A DNA stretch of 64,000 nt from Monodelphis domestica (lineage: Eukaryota > Chordata > Mammalia > Didelphimorphia > Didelphidae), in the NCBI RefSeq assembly GCF_027887165.1, contig NC_077232.1, positions 6,791,391-6,855,390 on the forward strand. The letters are read 5' to 3'. The notes below the pieces were generated by a model. The model made no database searches and was not told the DNA's origin. It saw only the letters and a list, made by a program, of their open reading frames with translations. Made by a program: the position numbers and the translations under genes. Of the stretch, positions 1-11,742 are shown one piece after another. Position 1 is the stretch's first letter, and every line of letters begins with the position of its first letter.

Positions 1-2240
1 GATGTCTGCTACATGGTCTCTAACTCGGGTACCAACTGTGCCTAAACTAAGACAGGACTCGTGTCTCCAGACCAAGGCCAAGGCTGGTATTCAGAAGCTA
101 CCCACCAGCTTCAGAGGCCCAGAAAAGCATGTGTTCCAATGACTAGGATGGGCCTGTTCCTTCCATGAAAAGGGCAAGGCTTTAACAGGGAAGAGGGCTC
201 AGAGCGAATGAAAGCAGAAGAGAGGCCAAGACAGCCAAGGAAAAGTGAGGCGGCAGACTGAGAAAGGAGCATCCAAGGACCCCTCGCCTCCCCCTTCTAG
301 CCCGCCCGCCAACAAGGAGGCAGCAAGGAAGACATTTGCCCAGAGGAAGATGACAAAAGTGAAGCCCCAAAGAGATGCTTTTTACATGTCATCTCAGAAT
401 CTCCCATCTGAAGGAACTTCTGAGGCTGCCAGTCCAACCTGAAAGACAATCTAGCCACAGTCCGAGATCCTCCTTGCAATATATACAGGATGCAGAGCTG
501 GCAGGGGCCTTGCAGGCCACCAAGGCTAACTGGCCCCTCATTTTGAAGACAAGGAACCTGGGGCCAGAGAGGTTATGACTTGTCCTCTAACTCCAAATAA
601 CTCCCACACCAAGCTGCCTCCTTCAGAATTCCACCCACTGCTCCTGGGTCCACTATCTGGGGTCAAGCAGAGGCAGGAACCCCCAAGGAACCAGAATAGG
701 ATGAAAAGGGGGCCCACTGAGTGCCTGGGAAAATTACTCCACTTGTAAAAGGAGGCTAGACTCCAGGGCCCCTTCCAGCTATAAAAGAATGATCTGATCT
801 GAGGACATCATCCCTCTTCTCTCCCACCCTATCCCCCAGCTTCCTTCAACAGGAAGACCCTTCAGCAGGTCTTCTTCTGGGTCCTGCCCATGGGATTAGA
901 GACCAGGCCTTGGAGACCTTAACCATCTCATCTCCAAAAGGCCATCCCAGAAGCCCAGCTGTCCCAAGTGTCCACTTTCAGGTAGGCCTCAAGCCCTCCC
1001 TTCTCCTTGGTCACCATCTGCCACAGTACACATACCCCTCCCTCTCCCCCTGCTCTTCAGTTCTAAGGTAAGGCCCAAAGTCACTCTGTGGCAATCTGGC
1101 ATATCCAAAGTGCCCTTCCCTGGCCACCATGGCTCCCCCTACTACACTAAACTCTCCTTAAGGGCAAGGATTATCTTTGCTTTTGTAGTCCTAACTCCAG
1201 TGCTTGGCACACGGTAGGGAAGAGGACAGGGAGGGAGCAAGATTTCACAGAGCACCTTCTATGTGCCAATATTCTCAGATTTGCTCCTCACAACAACCTT
1301 GCATGGTGGGTTACTGTTATTATCCTCATTTTAGAGGAGTTAACTTGAGGGGTAGAGAGGTTAAGTGACTTGCTCAGGGTCACCCAGCTAGTGTCCGAGT
1401 GCCTAATCCACTAAGCCCCTAATAAACGCTTTTCCATTCAAGGAGGTTTCCAAGACCCCTTCCCCTTTCTCTAGATGTTCTCCAGCTTACTGATGTCCTT
1501 CCTACAGTCAGTTTTCCTAGTACATCCCAACCATCGAGAGGGAAGCAAGTCCAATGGGACCAACACCTACCTCCCTAGGCCCCTACACTGATGTCGGTGT
1601 CAAACAGGACCATGCTCTAACAGCAGCCTGAACCAGATTAAAATATAACTGGGAAATAGTTAACAAAATAAATAATACAAGAAAACAGATCATGTTAACA
1701 GGTGGTTTTTTGAGTCCAAAGGAGGCCCTCCCCAGGGATCCTTCTCAGTGAGACAGTCCTGATGCTTCGTCAAGGCCTCCTGACCTTTCAGCTGCTGTCA
1801 CATCCAGCTCAAAAGACACTGAAAACCCCAGACCCATCACTGAAAAACCTCATCAGAAACATTTTTCTGAACCCAAGTGAACAGTGTTTGCCTCCTGGGC
1901 AGGCTCTTCCTCTCAGCTCGAGGCCATCACCTGTACTTTGATCCAAGCCACTGACCAAAGTACTTACAGAGAGCAGGAGGCCGAGGGCACCCACGTCTGA
2001 GCCTCACCCACCCTGGGCCCAAATCCTATCCTCTGACACACTTAAAAGTCTCCATCATGTTTTTCCTGACTTCCTTCCATTGAAAGTGCTGATTTCACCA
2101 CAAGCAGAGGTTGGCCCACCAGAACCTGAACTCCATGAGCTTCAGCTTGAGGTAGAGGCCTTTTAATTCCCAAGGAAAACAGCTGTGGCCTGAGCCAAGT
2201 GGTACTGACGTACCGAGTCCGGACACCCAGCAGCTCAATT
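1..2240. other. Intergenic DNA downstream of RBM4, no gene seen
   Basis: No reading frame here looks like a protein and none has neighbouring splice sites that would make it an exon. The only recognisable content is an old L2/MIR-like remnant at about 1148-1400. The rest is unremarkable single-copy-looking sequence. In human, RBM4B lies downstream of RBM4; nothing resembling its RRM or zinc-knuckle exons is present here, so it would have to lie outside the window. Confidence 0.6.
1148..1400 (-). repeat. Old L2/MIR-type retroposon remnant
   Basis: The first part reads like an L2 3' end (an 'agggcaaggattatcttt' type stretch followed by 'gtgcttggcacacggtagg'). The part from about 1240 reads like an antisense MIR core (cctcattttagaggag, gttaagtgacttgctcaggg). 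Both are degraded. This is family recognition by eye; strand and limits are approximate. Confidence 0.55.
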
Positions 2241-2690
2241 AATGGAACCAATATTTGTTTACTAATCTATTGATGAATAATACGTACCTAACTGGCCAGG
2301 GCAGCCTTGCTAGTGAAGGCTGTGCCGAGGCAAAGTTAGTTTTTATAGGTTTACATACGCGAGAGGTGAAAAGGTAAAATGAGCTCATACAAAGCTAATG
2401 AAGGCTAGATATATGGCTTTAAGTTAAAAAAAGAAGTGTGGCCTGGGGTAGACTGACCAGGGAAATCAAGTCTTATCGGACACAGGCCAGACGTACCATA
2501 AATTGGGAGGATGGACCTTCCTTTGTATATCTTATCCTGCATCTGGTTTACCTCGTCCTTGAGGGGGCATCCCCTAGTTCCCGACCATCTGTTGTTACAG
2601 CCTGGGAAAGCACATTCCATAAGCCTGCTTCCTATAAGGGAAAGTATATTTTATTGATTACTACCTTTACCAATTGATCAGGGATTTAGT
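2241..2690 (-). mobile_element. Possible solo LTR fossil
   Basis: On the minus strand this segment carries a TATA-like box (tataaaaact) followed downstream by an AATAGA/ATTAAT-rich stretch, with the base composition of a retroviral LTR. It has no recognisable coding parts and I could not define both ends. Family is unknown. It could equally be unrelated unique sequence. Confidence 0.25.
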
Positions 2691-2787
2691 TTTACTCTTT
2701 TTCAGTAATCCCTTTACAATGGCTGAATTGGAAGCTGGTTAAGAAGGGTAGTATATTAATTAAATCAAGCATCCAACAAGAATGTTG

Positions 2788-2965
2788 GGAGGGGTAGCCA
2801 AGGGACTGGACTGAGCCAGGCCTAGAGACAGGAGGTACTGACAGGTTCAAATCTGGCCTCAGACAAGTCAGTTGTGAGTGTGTGACCGAACAACCCCACT
2901 TCTGCATTTCTGCCATGGAACCAATACCAATAATAGCTTTGATTCTAAGACAGAAAGTATGGGTT
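2788..2965 (+). mobile_element. Degenerate tRNA-derived marsupial SINE
   Basis: It keeps the blocks 'gagccaggcctagagacagg', 'ggttcaaatctggcctcaga' and the tail 'gattctaagacagaaagta' of the SINE family seen throughout the window. The A-box end is degraded and the middle is rearranged. It is an old copy compared with the one at 30914. Confidence 0.7.
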
Positions 2966-2984
2966 AAAAGTTTTTCTTTAAAAA

Positions 2985-3420
2985 GAATGCTAGGAGGATT
3001 GGCCTCAGACATTTCCTAGATCAATGATTGTGAACCTTTTAAGACACTGCATGTTGTACCCTGTCCCCAGACTAGGTGCCATGCCTCCCACCTCCAGACA
3101 GGAGAGGGAAAAAAGAAGGGGAGTGGCCAGGGCCCTCTGCTGAGGGGAGGGAGTAAGCTCTTACACTGGGTCACTGGGCAGAAAGGAGGAGAGGTACAAC
3201 AGAGAAGGAACAAAGTAGCTCTGGTGGGTGATGGCTTGCATGCCCAGAGAGATCTCTATGTGCCATTTTTGGCACACGTGCCATAGGTTCACCACCACAG
3301 TCCTAGATGTTTGACCCTGGGCAAGTCACTTAACCCTGACTGCCTAGACCTTGCCACTCTTCTGTCTTAGAACTGATACTAAGACAGAAGAAAAGGGATT
3401 AATAAAATGATAAAATTTTT
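2985..3420 (+). mobile_element. 5'-truncated SINE interrupted by a hAT element
   Basis: The left piece (about 2998-3021, ggcctcagacatttcctaga) and the right piece (from 3301, gaccctgggcaagtcactta) are adjacent blocks of the same SINE consensus. They are separated by the 279-bp hAT element at 3022-3300, so the SINE is older than the hAT insertion. The tail has the usual 'ctaagacagaag' block. Confidence 0.7.
3022..3300. mobile_element. Non-autonomous hAT DNA transposon with 8-bp target duplication
   Basis: The element has inverted ends, CAATGATTGTGAACCT on the left and the complement of CTGTGGTGGTGAACCT on the right. A perfect 8-bp direct repeat TCCTAGAT flanks it (3014-3021 and 3301-3308), which is the duplication length of hAT elements. 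It is 279 bp long and has no transposase frame. The ends resemble the 'cagtgatggcgaacct' family common in vertebrates (Charlie/OposCharlie-like). I infer the family name from memory; the ends and duplication are seen directly. Confidence 0.8.
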
Positions 3421-4990
3421 AAATGAAATAAATGATTTTTAAAAAAAGATAGAAGTCTCTGATTAGTACTAGTATTCCATGACCCCCCAAGTAAGTATGA
3501 AGAACAAAAACAAACAGGGGGAATGGAGAAGCTCTGCTTCTCTGTACTATGTGGCCCTAGAAACAAAAGAGGAGCTGCTAAACAGACAGACACACTGCTC
3601 CTTCTTTCTCCTTAGTCCTCCCTTGGTAAAAGCCTCTGACAAGGGTGCTAGGTGATATGCTCATGCCCCTTTCCTTTCTAAGGTTATGCTGCAAAAAGAG
3701 CCCTCTAGACTAGGGGATAATCCATCCCTTACAACTCATGTTCTCTCCCTGGCCAGACCAGACTCTTCTTAGGATTCAGATCAGTGAGGACATTCTTGTC
3801 AGGCCCTCCCAGGATGGAAAGCAACTCCCCACAGATGCAGACTGGCAGCTTCTCTGTGGTTTAGAGGCTCAGCACTAGCACTGGTTGACAGAAGTACTAA
3901 GACCTCACACACACAGAGACAAGGATGGCCAGGCCCATGTTGCCACACTGCCTCATAAACAGTGATTCTGAAGAAAAAGGATCAGCCTCCTTGTTTCAGC
4001 AAACTTGCCTCACCTTCCAACAAGGCCTGGGAACAAGAAGCCATGTAAACCTGGTGTTACTAAGCATCAGGCTTATTCTCACAGAGCATCTCCTCAGGAG
4101 TACCTTATGGGGATCAGGAACTTTGGACGACACCTTCCTACGGTTCTATAAAATTACGAACATGACTAAATCTCCATCTACAATGACTTCCTGACTGACT
4201 CAACTAGTCAATATTCTTTTTTAAAAAGCAGTACAATCTAAATAATTTAGTTTGAGTTCCCTGACATCCACTTCCCAGTCTTCTACTCTCTGCACCTGTG
4301 TCAACAAGCACTTCACCACTAATTTGGGTATCTGGAAGCCTGAGGGTTCATCTCCTCCCCAGAGCCACCAGCTCCAAACTAATTACCATCCCGTTTGTTA
4401 GTGGTGGCAGGAAAGAAGAGATCTCTGTAGAAGGGCAGGAGACTTGGGGCTCTCAGCTTTGGCTCATCTCAGAGCCAGCCGCCTCTCAGAACTTCTGTAG
4501 CAGATTCAAGGGAGCTCACAATGCCTGTTCTTTGCCTAAAGCCAAAAACATTTTTACAAGGAGGCAGTCTGATGAAATATCTATACAATGGATCCATCCT
4601 AAGGCCAAGGAAGGCCTCAAGCCCCAACATGGGGGGACCAATCCCCAGGCCAGGGACACCTTGAGGTTCCAGATAAACTAACAGACCGATAGTCCACATT
4701 TCATAAGGCTGAAACATTACCTTCTCAAGTCTGTAAATATTCAAAAGAAAGAGCCAGGCCAGTTAATTCAGCAAGTGGACCACAGTGTCAAGACTACCCC
4801 AGTTAAATGATGCACAAACCAGCTTTCTGGTATCTGTGGAAGAAACCCCTTCCTCTGCACCAGCCACCCCTCTGATGCTCACCAATGGCAGCTGTGTGGC
4901 TAGAAGGGATTCAAAATCAATCACCTCCCACTTCCCCTCTAGGGATGAAGGACCCCAGAGCTTGCCCCCACATAAGGACTTTCTCAAAAC
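3421..4990. other. Intergenic DNA, nothing recognised
   Basis: Short open frames are present but none has a recognisable domain, and none is bounded by convincing splice sites. No repeat family was recognised by eye. Confidence 0.5.
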
Positions 4991-4994
4991 AGAC

Positions 4995-5419
4995 ACACCC
5001 TAAATTGAAAAACATTTATTTCACTGGAAAAAAAAAAGTGACCAACTCTACATGTCTACCCATCGCAAGCCACTAGGGGCAAAACGGGGAAGAAGGAGCC
5101 GGAGCCCCCCTGCAACTGTAGTGATCCCCCAATTCAGCACCCAGTGAAAGCAGGACATGAGTGGGAGAGACAGTACAACCCCTGCCACAGTTTCTGGACA
5201 TAGCAAAGGCTACTGGGAGAACAGAACATGAGTGGGAAGGTACTGAAGAACAAGGGGAGCAGGGGAGAGAGTCTCAACTTAGCAAGGTTAAATTAAGGTC
5301 CGTGGTTCCTGAGGGGCCCAACGCACAGAGCTGTGAGAACATCCCGAAGATGGGGGACCACGAAGGGTGAATTCTCATGCACAACCGCAGCCCGGGGCTG
5401 AAGCCCCCACACATCCCAC
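4995..5419 (-). other. RBM4: Probable terminal 3'UTR exon of RBM4
   Basis: RBM4 coding exon 3 ends in a good donor (CTCGAG|GTGAGAG) only seven bases after the stop codon, so the 3'UTR must continue in another exon. On the minus strand a strong acceptor with a pyrimidine tract (tgctttctttcag|gtgggatgtg) places the exon start at 5419. The first in-line AATAAA is at 5015-5020, so the exon would end near 4995. This matches the split 3'UTR of human RBM4 as I recall it. RNA evidence would be needed to confirm the exact acceptor. Confidence 0.65.
5015..5020 (-). terminator. Poly(A) signal AATAAA, probable RBM4 3' end
   Basis: TTTATT on the plus strand reads AATAAA on the minus strand, about 400 bases into the predicted RBM4 terminal exon. 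Cleavage would be expected 15-25 bases further, near 4990-5000. Confidence 0.6.
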
Positions 5420-7141
5420 CTGAAAGAAAGCACAATACATGGGCTTACAGTAAAGGAGGCTCCCAGTGGCCAGGACATCCATCTCCTCCCTCGACACACT
5501 GCACAGCCAGCCTTGGCCCTCCCCCACGACGGAAAGGTCAGAGCGGGCCCTGTCTCAAATCAGCACCAGCCAAACAGTACCAGTTCTGGGTGGCCCTTTC
5601 CTTTCTCAGTCTTCCTGACCTCAAGGAGAAACCCTGTTTCTGATAAGGGAATGGGAAGGACCTGACAACCAATTGCTTCTGATGCTACCAAAGGAGGTGA
5701 CTTTCCTTATTGCAAAAAACCCACGTGTCTGACAGGCAGGACAACCACCAAAGGAGAAAGGTAGGTCTCCAGGGAATAAGCCAAGAACAGAATTCGACCT
5801 GGGAGCACTCCTCAATTAACAGAAGCTTCAGGAATCAAGGACAAGCACTGAGACTCCAGAGCACATCTTTGCCAGCCAATCTGCTGACCCGCATGCTGGG
5901 AAGGAGTTCAGGGTCTTGGAGTTTATCCTGAGCTATGCCACTGTTTCTGAGACCTGGGACTTGTGCGAATCCTCCTCTCCCCTCCCCCTACCATGGCCTT
6001 AGTGTCCCAGTCTGGAAAACAGGTTCAAGCCCCACCTGCCTCTCCCCAGAGTATCCAGGGTAAATAATAATCTCTAGAAAGTACAATGAGTCCAAGGAGA
6101 CAAAGGGAACTAACAAAGACCCTCTGATGAGTTAGGGAGGCTCGAGGGCCCCACAAGCAGAGGGAAAGAAAAAGCCAAAGGCCCTGGAAGCATCTCAGGG
6201 GGCCAGATATCCTGAGTCCCTAACCATCTCCAATTATATAAAGTAAGAACTAGAAGAGTTCTCCAAATTACAATTTTAAATCAGTGAAGCTATGGAAGAC
6301 TTGGCAGAAGACAAGAGGATGCCATGAGATAATGATAGACTGGAATGAAGGAAGACAGGTTGCCTCCATCTGCAGAGAGGGACCTTTTCACCTATTAAAG
6401 CTCAAACCTACCCCCAAGATCTTGGGAACACCTATGTATGGACCCAGTGCAGTACCCCAAGATCTTACAATAGGAGGAAGGGAAGGAGAAAGGAAGCTCA
6501 CATCTTGCAAGGTGAATTTCCTGAGGATTCTGTCCTTGGGGTCAAACTCTCCACCCTAGAACCTTTGTTTGTTTGTTTTTTCGAGGAGGTGTTCCCAGGC
6601 AGATGGAATCCTCAGGGCACCCACCCTCCCACCTCACCTCACCCTCAGGGAAACCCTGCCTGGAGCCTTTCAGGAAGCCACTAGGTGGGGATCATTCTCA
6701 GGGGGCCACCTAACATGGCAGTATTTTAAGTCCAAGTTGGAGTGCAGAAATACGAACCCCAGGACCTCTGGGCACCCAGAAGAGATCAAACCTCAGCCAC
6801 CACAAGAGCAAGAAGAGGAAGGCAGCAGACTTGTGGCCAAGAGGCTTGGGGGCGCTGCTACACTTTGCTCATTTTCAGGCACAAGAGGGAATCGGATTAA
6901 GTCCTGCCAAGCTGACAGCAGCAGGACCTAGGAAATCTGCCACCAGGGCCAGGGCCTTGAGACTGCACCAAAGACTATGTGACTGACTGAGACAGATGAC
7001 TAGAAATTCATCCCCTGTGCCCCACCCCCCACCCACCCCCACCCGCCCCCCGCCACCTTGGGCCATCCTATTCCTGTGAAAGCAGCAGGGCAGCTGGGCC
7101 CCTGGTGCTGCCATCCCAACAGGGGCCTGCCCCGCTCTCAC
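5420..7141 (-). other. RBM4: RBM4 intron 3 (in the 3'UTR)
   Basis: The intron runs from the donor at 7141-7140 (GT) to the acceptor AG at 5421-5420 on the minus strand. I see no repeat family or RNA gene in it. A C-rich run lies at about 7020-7055. Confidence 0.6.
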
Positions 7142-7149
7142 CTCGAGCT

Positions 7150-7365
7150 TTAAAAGGCTGAGTACCGCGCCCGATCCGCATACTGCTCCCGCTCATACCG
7201 CGCCATGTCATACAGAGAATTCCGGGCGGCAGCGGCTGCCGCCGAGGCCTGGGACAGCTCATTCTCGTGCCCATAGCCGTAGCCCTCTCCTACAGTAGGG
7301 ACTGTGGGGGCACGACGCAGGGGGCTCCGGTCCCGTCCATAGTAGGAGGTGGAGGCTGCAGTGAC

Positions 7366-7396
<31 letters not shown>

Positions 7397-8832
7397 GTGG
7401 CGGCGGCAGCTCCCGAGGTCGGCAGCAGGTGTCTGTCGTAGGGGTCGACAGAGGTGGAGGTGAGGTGGCTGGTCATGGCCGGATTCTGGACTTGTGGCAG
7501 CTGGGACAGGGTCTGCTCTGCGTAGTTGTACGCGGAGGCTGCCGCCGCCGCCGCCACTGCCTCGTACGACCGAACTCGACAACGTTTGTAGTAGGCATCA
7601 AGCGCTCCGTACGCGTTACTGTAATACACGGACTCCCCGTAGCCCATGGCGTAGGGCGCACGGACGGCTCCGTACTGCTCAGTGTACTGCTCGGCCAAGT
7701 CTGCCATGCGGCCCGTCCGATCCACTGGACACTCTTTGGACCAGTGGCCCTCTTTCCCACACCGATAGCAGCCGCTCTGGTCTCCCATCCCGGGCGCAGT
7801 CCGAAGCCGGCTGGTGGACAACTGGACGTGCATTCGTTTGCCTTGAAGAAACAGACGCGAGAAGGGATGCTGTAACTCGGTCTCAGTCCCGGCCCCTACC
7901 CCAGACTCCTCCGCCACGGCAAGAGCTAATCCAAGCCATCTCCGAAGCAGGCCAAGCTCAGCATCCGAAAGACGCTGAGCCGCCTGCAGCACCGCCCAAG
8001 TCACTCACTTGAGAGGCCTGCTGTCTCTCCAGCATCAGGGTTTCTGGCTAAGAAGGATCTCCACTAAACTGGTTTACCAGCCATTAGCAAGGAAAGGAAA
8101 ACCAATCTTGTCCTAAGAAAGAATGGTCAAGTCCTTGGTAAGTGAGCCTACCTGTCACCACGGCACGCCCCCTGTGGGGCAGTGGTCAGCACTACCCCTG
8201 TAGCTGCTGTGACGTCACCCCAAGAACCTTAGTGACAACAGCCCTACCTCAACTGCTATGACCTGGAGGAAAAGCACTTTTCCCGTGGATGGTGGCCCTA
8301 ATCCCAGACAAGCGCAGGAACCTGAGCCTCCAATTATTTCCCAAGAGTCACGAAATGCCCTGTGAGCATCAGCAGGATTGCCCAGATTGTCCAAAGCATT
8401 GGTCATCCGGAAAGAAGACTCGGAGACCCAGTGGCCTGAGCAAATCACTTAACTCCTCTGACAATGATTCTGGCCCAGAAGAGCCCGACCTCACGGAACA
8501 GTTATGGAGAAGACATGCCATAAACCTCAAAACACCACCAAAACCAAAAGCCTGGGGCCGTGGAAGAGAGTACCTCTGGACAACTGATGGCTCCAACTAG
8601 GAGAGGAGTGGACTCTTCCTTCTTTTCCTAAGAACTTTTAAGTTGTTGTCCATCACTTCAAGGAGTTATAGCAGACCACTAGATTTTAGTGACCACAGGT
8701 TTGGAGTTATACCATAGACAACGACAAAGGCAGAAAGGGAATTGGGCTATTCACAAGGCTAGGATTCCCCAGAGGAAAAATCACAAGCAACAGAGAAAAA
8801 AGAGAGAGAGAGAGAGAGAGATGGGTAGGGGG

Positions 8833-8872
<40 letters not shown>

Positions 8873-11482
8873 ACAAACATACACAAGAACAAGCAGGGGC
8901 AAAATAAACACAGCCTGAACTGTTTGATCAGAAAACCCAGAGATATCTTAGAGGAAAAGCCTATTAACAATGACTTTTGCTTCTCTGAAACTCAGGGACC
9001 CAAAAGCCTAAACACAATTTGCAGAGAAATGATACAAGCTTAAGAAAGGAACTGTCATAGCCTGAAAATAGAAATAAAGAATGCTTTTAAAAAAGCTGGT
9101 AGGAACCAGAGACGAGTCATAAAAGCAAGAAAAAGCAAACCACTTTTTATAGTCAGAGGAAGAAAGTCAGTTTCCCTAGAACTCCAGAAACCTAAGCAGC
9201 TTCTTGGGAGGGGCAGATTTTCCTTAAATGGGTTCTGAAGGGACGAGCCCCTTTTACCCAAAAGGCCAGAGATCCAAGATCAGCAAGGCCTCCTATTGGC
9301 CAGCAGCTAGCACACGTGATCATCCCACCTGGAACACTGAGCAGCTGTAAGGGTTCTTAAGGGACATTCAATAAGACTCTAACTAACCAGGAGACTTCAG
9401 AGCATCAGTGATGGAGGTAGGATTTCAGACCAATAAACACAAATCTGGGAGGTCAGGAGACTGCCCCAAAGGGCAGTAGGATATGTGCCTGGGAGAAAGG
9501 GAAGGAGGAGCAGAAAAACGGAAACCCCTTACTGAGAAGTGAAAGAAGCAACTATGGCAGCAACAGGCCAAGGACTAGCTATGTAGAGGCTCCCCAGGGT
9601 GCCAGCATCTCAGCCTGGGGGCCCCTTTGGACACAAACAGCACAAGTCAGAGCAGACAAAAAGAGGAGGTACTGGCTCTGCCTTTGCCTTTATTCGAGCT
9701 ACCATTCTATCAGGCTTTTTCAAGGTATAGAAGAATTGAGACTTTTAAGAAATGAAATCTCCTGACCTCTGGGATTAGCAGGGACTCAAGGGCCAAGAAA
9801 CTGTCAGTCAAGAAAAGATAACCACTAATTTAAAAAGGCAAACCTGGACCGAAAAGACACTAAAAACAGGTAAACAATCCAAGTCTCTGGGGGAGAATCA
9901 CTACAAAATGCAGAGAAGATTGAGGAAAGGTAGCCCCCTTTAACAAACACTTAGAAAGTATTTAGCAAACACAAGGGACTACACTAGGACCTTCTGGGGA
10001 CTGGAAAGGGAAAACCCAGGCCTATCAATTCAAGTGAATCTAGAACAGGAACCAGGTGAAAACCAAGATGTCTTTGGGGGCCTGGCCTGAGAAGTTCTCC
10101 CTGTCACCATTCTCTCATTTCCTCTACACCAGCAGCAACCAGGCCGAGCACTCTCTTCTCTTCTCCCCACCCCACCCCAACCCCCATGGTGGAAGAGTTA
10201 AGTATAAGCATTAGTCCTCAAAAGTTCAATACAAGACCAACCCCAAATGACAGACTTCTCATTAAGAGTTGTTGACAGAGTAATTCTCCACTTGCCAATT
10301 AAAAAGGGAAAACAAGCTCAACCTTGGAGCATCACCACTTGCTCCTAGTCTAAGACTGCAAAGCAATATCCTGCGTATAGGGCACACACCATCCCTGGGG
10401 ACTGACGGATCAGGCCTTAAGGTGCAAGAAAACAGCTACCCAAGGCAGCCACCCCAGAACAAAGTTTGCAAGAGGGGAAAAGTGGCAGCTACTCACCCGT
10501 CAACAAGGTCTAACATGACTCTCACACTGAAAAGCTATAGAAATCCTCCCACTGATTCCCTCTTCTTTGGATGCTTGGACCTTGGGGGTGAGGAGTGTGG
10601 AAGACAGACAGAAGCCCACAATCACTTATGGCACCACCACCATTCCTAGCTCTGATCTTTCGTCCTCAGTTTGCTCATCTGTTAAATGGGATAACAAGAG
10701 AACTGATCTCACAGGATAAAGCCCTCCAGGACTGTGGCCAGGCTCGAGGAATCAGGTTCTACTAATTTGCCCCTTCACCCCCTCTACTGCCAAGCTATGA
10801 TCCTAGAAGATAAGTACAAGTGGTACAAGGGAGAATGGCCAAAAAAAAAAAAAAACCGAACAGCTAGCACCCAAAACGTGAGGCGTGAACTGGTCCCAGG
10901 AAAGGCCCAGACTGAGCCCTGCAAAGTACTGAAATCCACATACTGTCACAAGTTCCCAGAAAACACCCAGCCTGGGGTTGGAAACCCCACCAGCCCGTCC
11001 CCCAGGCTTCTGGCTAAGGACTGGTGCCCCTGTCCCCACCCCACACCCCTCTCTGCGGGGGGCTGCTCACCTTGGAACTCGGTGTTGTCCAGGCCGCGGA
11101 TGGCCTCGACGGCGTCCTCAGCGCGCTCCATGTGCACGAAGGCGTAGTCCTTGACGATGTCGCACTCGATGACGGGCCCGTACTCCTCGAACTTGGCGCG
11201 CAGCTCCAGGTTGGTGCACGCCGAGCTGATGTTGCCCACGTGCAGCTTGGTGGAGGCCTTGCTCTTGTTCTTGCTGGCCTCCACGTTGATGTTGACGCCG
11301 TGCAGCTTGTAGTGATGCAGGTTGCGGATGGCGTCCTCGGCCGCCGTCTTGTCCTCGATGTGCACGAAGCCGTAGTTCTTGATGATGTCGCACTCGAGCA
11401 CCTTGCCATACTGTTCGAACAGCGCGCGGATCTCCTGCTCCGTCGCCTCGCGGGGCAGGTTGCCGATGAACAGCTTCACCAT
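7150..11482 (-). CDS. RBM4: RNA-binding motif protein 4 (RBM4/Lark), two coding exons
   Basis: Coding exons are 11071-11482 and 7150-7841 (minus). The donor TTCCAAG|GTGAG and acceptor CTTCAAG|GCAAAC split a glycine codon, giving 367 residues (human RBM4 364). RRM1 spans about residues 2-72 (FIGNL, NYGFVHI) and RRM2 about 78-148 (LHVGNI, DYAFVHM). A CCHC zinc knuckle lies at about 162-175 ([14 protein letters not shown]), followed by an alanine-rich C-terminal half ending YREQ-like and RARYSAF. The ATG is preceded by an acceptor 14 bases upstream, so the 5'UTR comes from a separate exon. RBM4 is a nuclear and cytoplasmic regulator of alternative splicing and translation that binds CU-rich RNA. 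Residues in the C-terminal half mix RBM4-like and RBM4B-like states, so the one-to-one name is less certain than the family. Confidence 0.93.
7364..7410. repeat. GGC/GCC codon repeat coding a poly-alanine run in RBM4
   Basis: On the minus strand this imperfect GCC-rich triplet tract codes a run of about eleven alanines in the RBM4 C-terminal domain. A second shorter alanine run lies near 7540-7555 and a third near 7225-7240. Human RBM4 has runs at the same places, so this is conserved low complexity, with lengths likely to vary between species. Confidence 0.85.
7842..11070 (-). other. RBM4: RBM4 intron 2
   Basis: This 3.2-kb intron separates the exon holding both RRMs from the exon holding the zinc knuckle and the alanine-rich domain. 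It contains a compound microsatellite at 8801-8870 and otherwise no recognised repeat or gene. Retaining its start would add a basic/proline-rich tail and a stop about 40 codons after the donor. Confidence 0.8.
8801..8870. repeat. Compound microsatellite (AG)n ... (GT)n
   Basis: A run of about ten AG units (8801-8821) is followed after a short spacer by about seventeen GT units (8836-8870). It lies in RBM4 intron 2. Confidence 0.95.
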
Positions 11483-11742
11483 CTCGACGACGAGGCCTGC
11501 AAGACACCAGGCTGAGACGGCGTCCGGGGTGGACAAAGGCTGGGGACCCACAGGGCAAGAGGCCGGCTAGGGAGGCGGGGACTGGACACGGGACAGGCCG
11601 GGGACCCACGGGGGCGGGGGCAGGGCGGGGGGAGGGGGGCACCCGGGCGCCGTGGATCTCTGTGGCCGCGCGCCACACAGCGACCGAGGGGCCGGGCCGG
11701 TCGGAGACAGGCTAGAGTTCGGGGACGGCGCTCGCGGCTCAC

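Noticed and set aside
11014-11678. Long arginine/serine-rich minus-strand frames and a valine-rich plus-strand frame over RBM4 exon 2
   Set aside because: They are shadow frames of a GC-rich exon whose real frame has two RRMs with proper splice sites.
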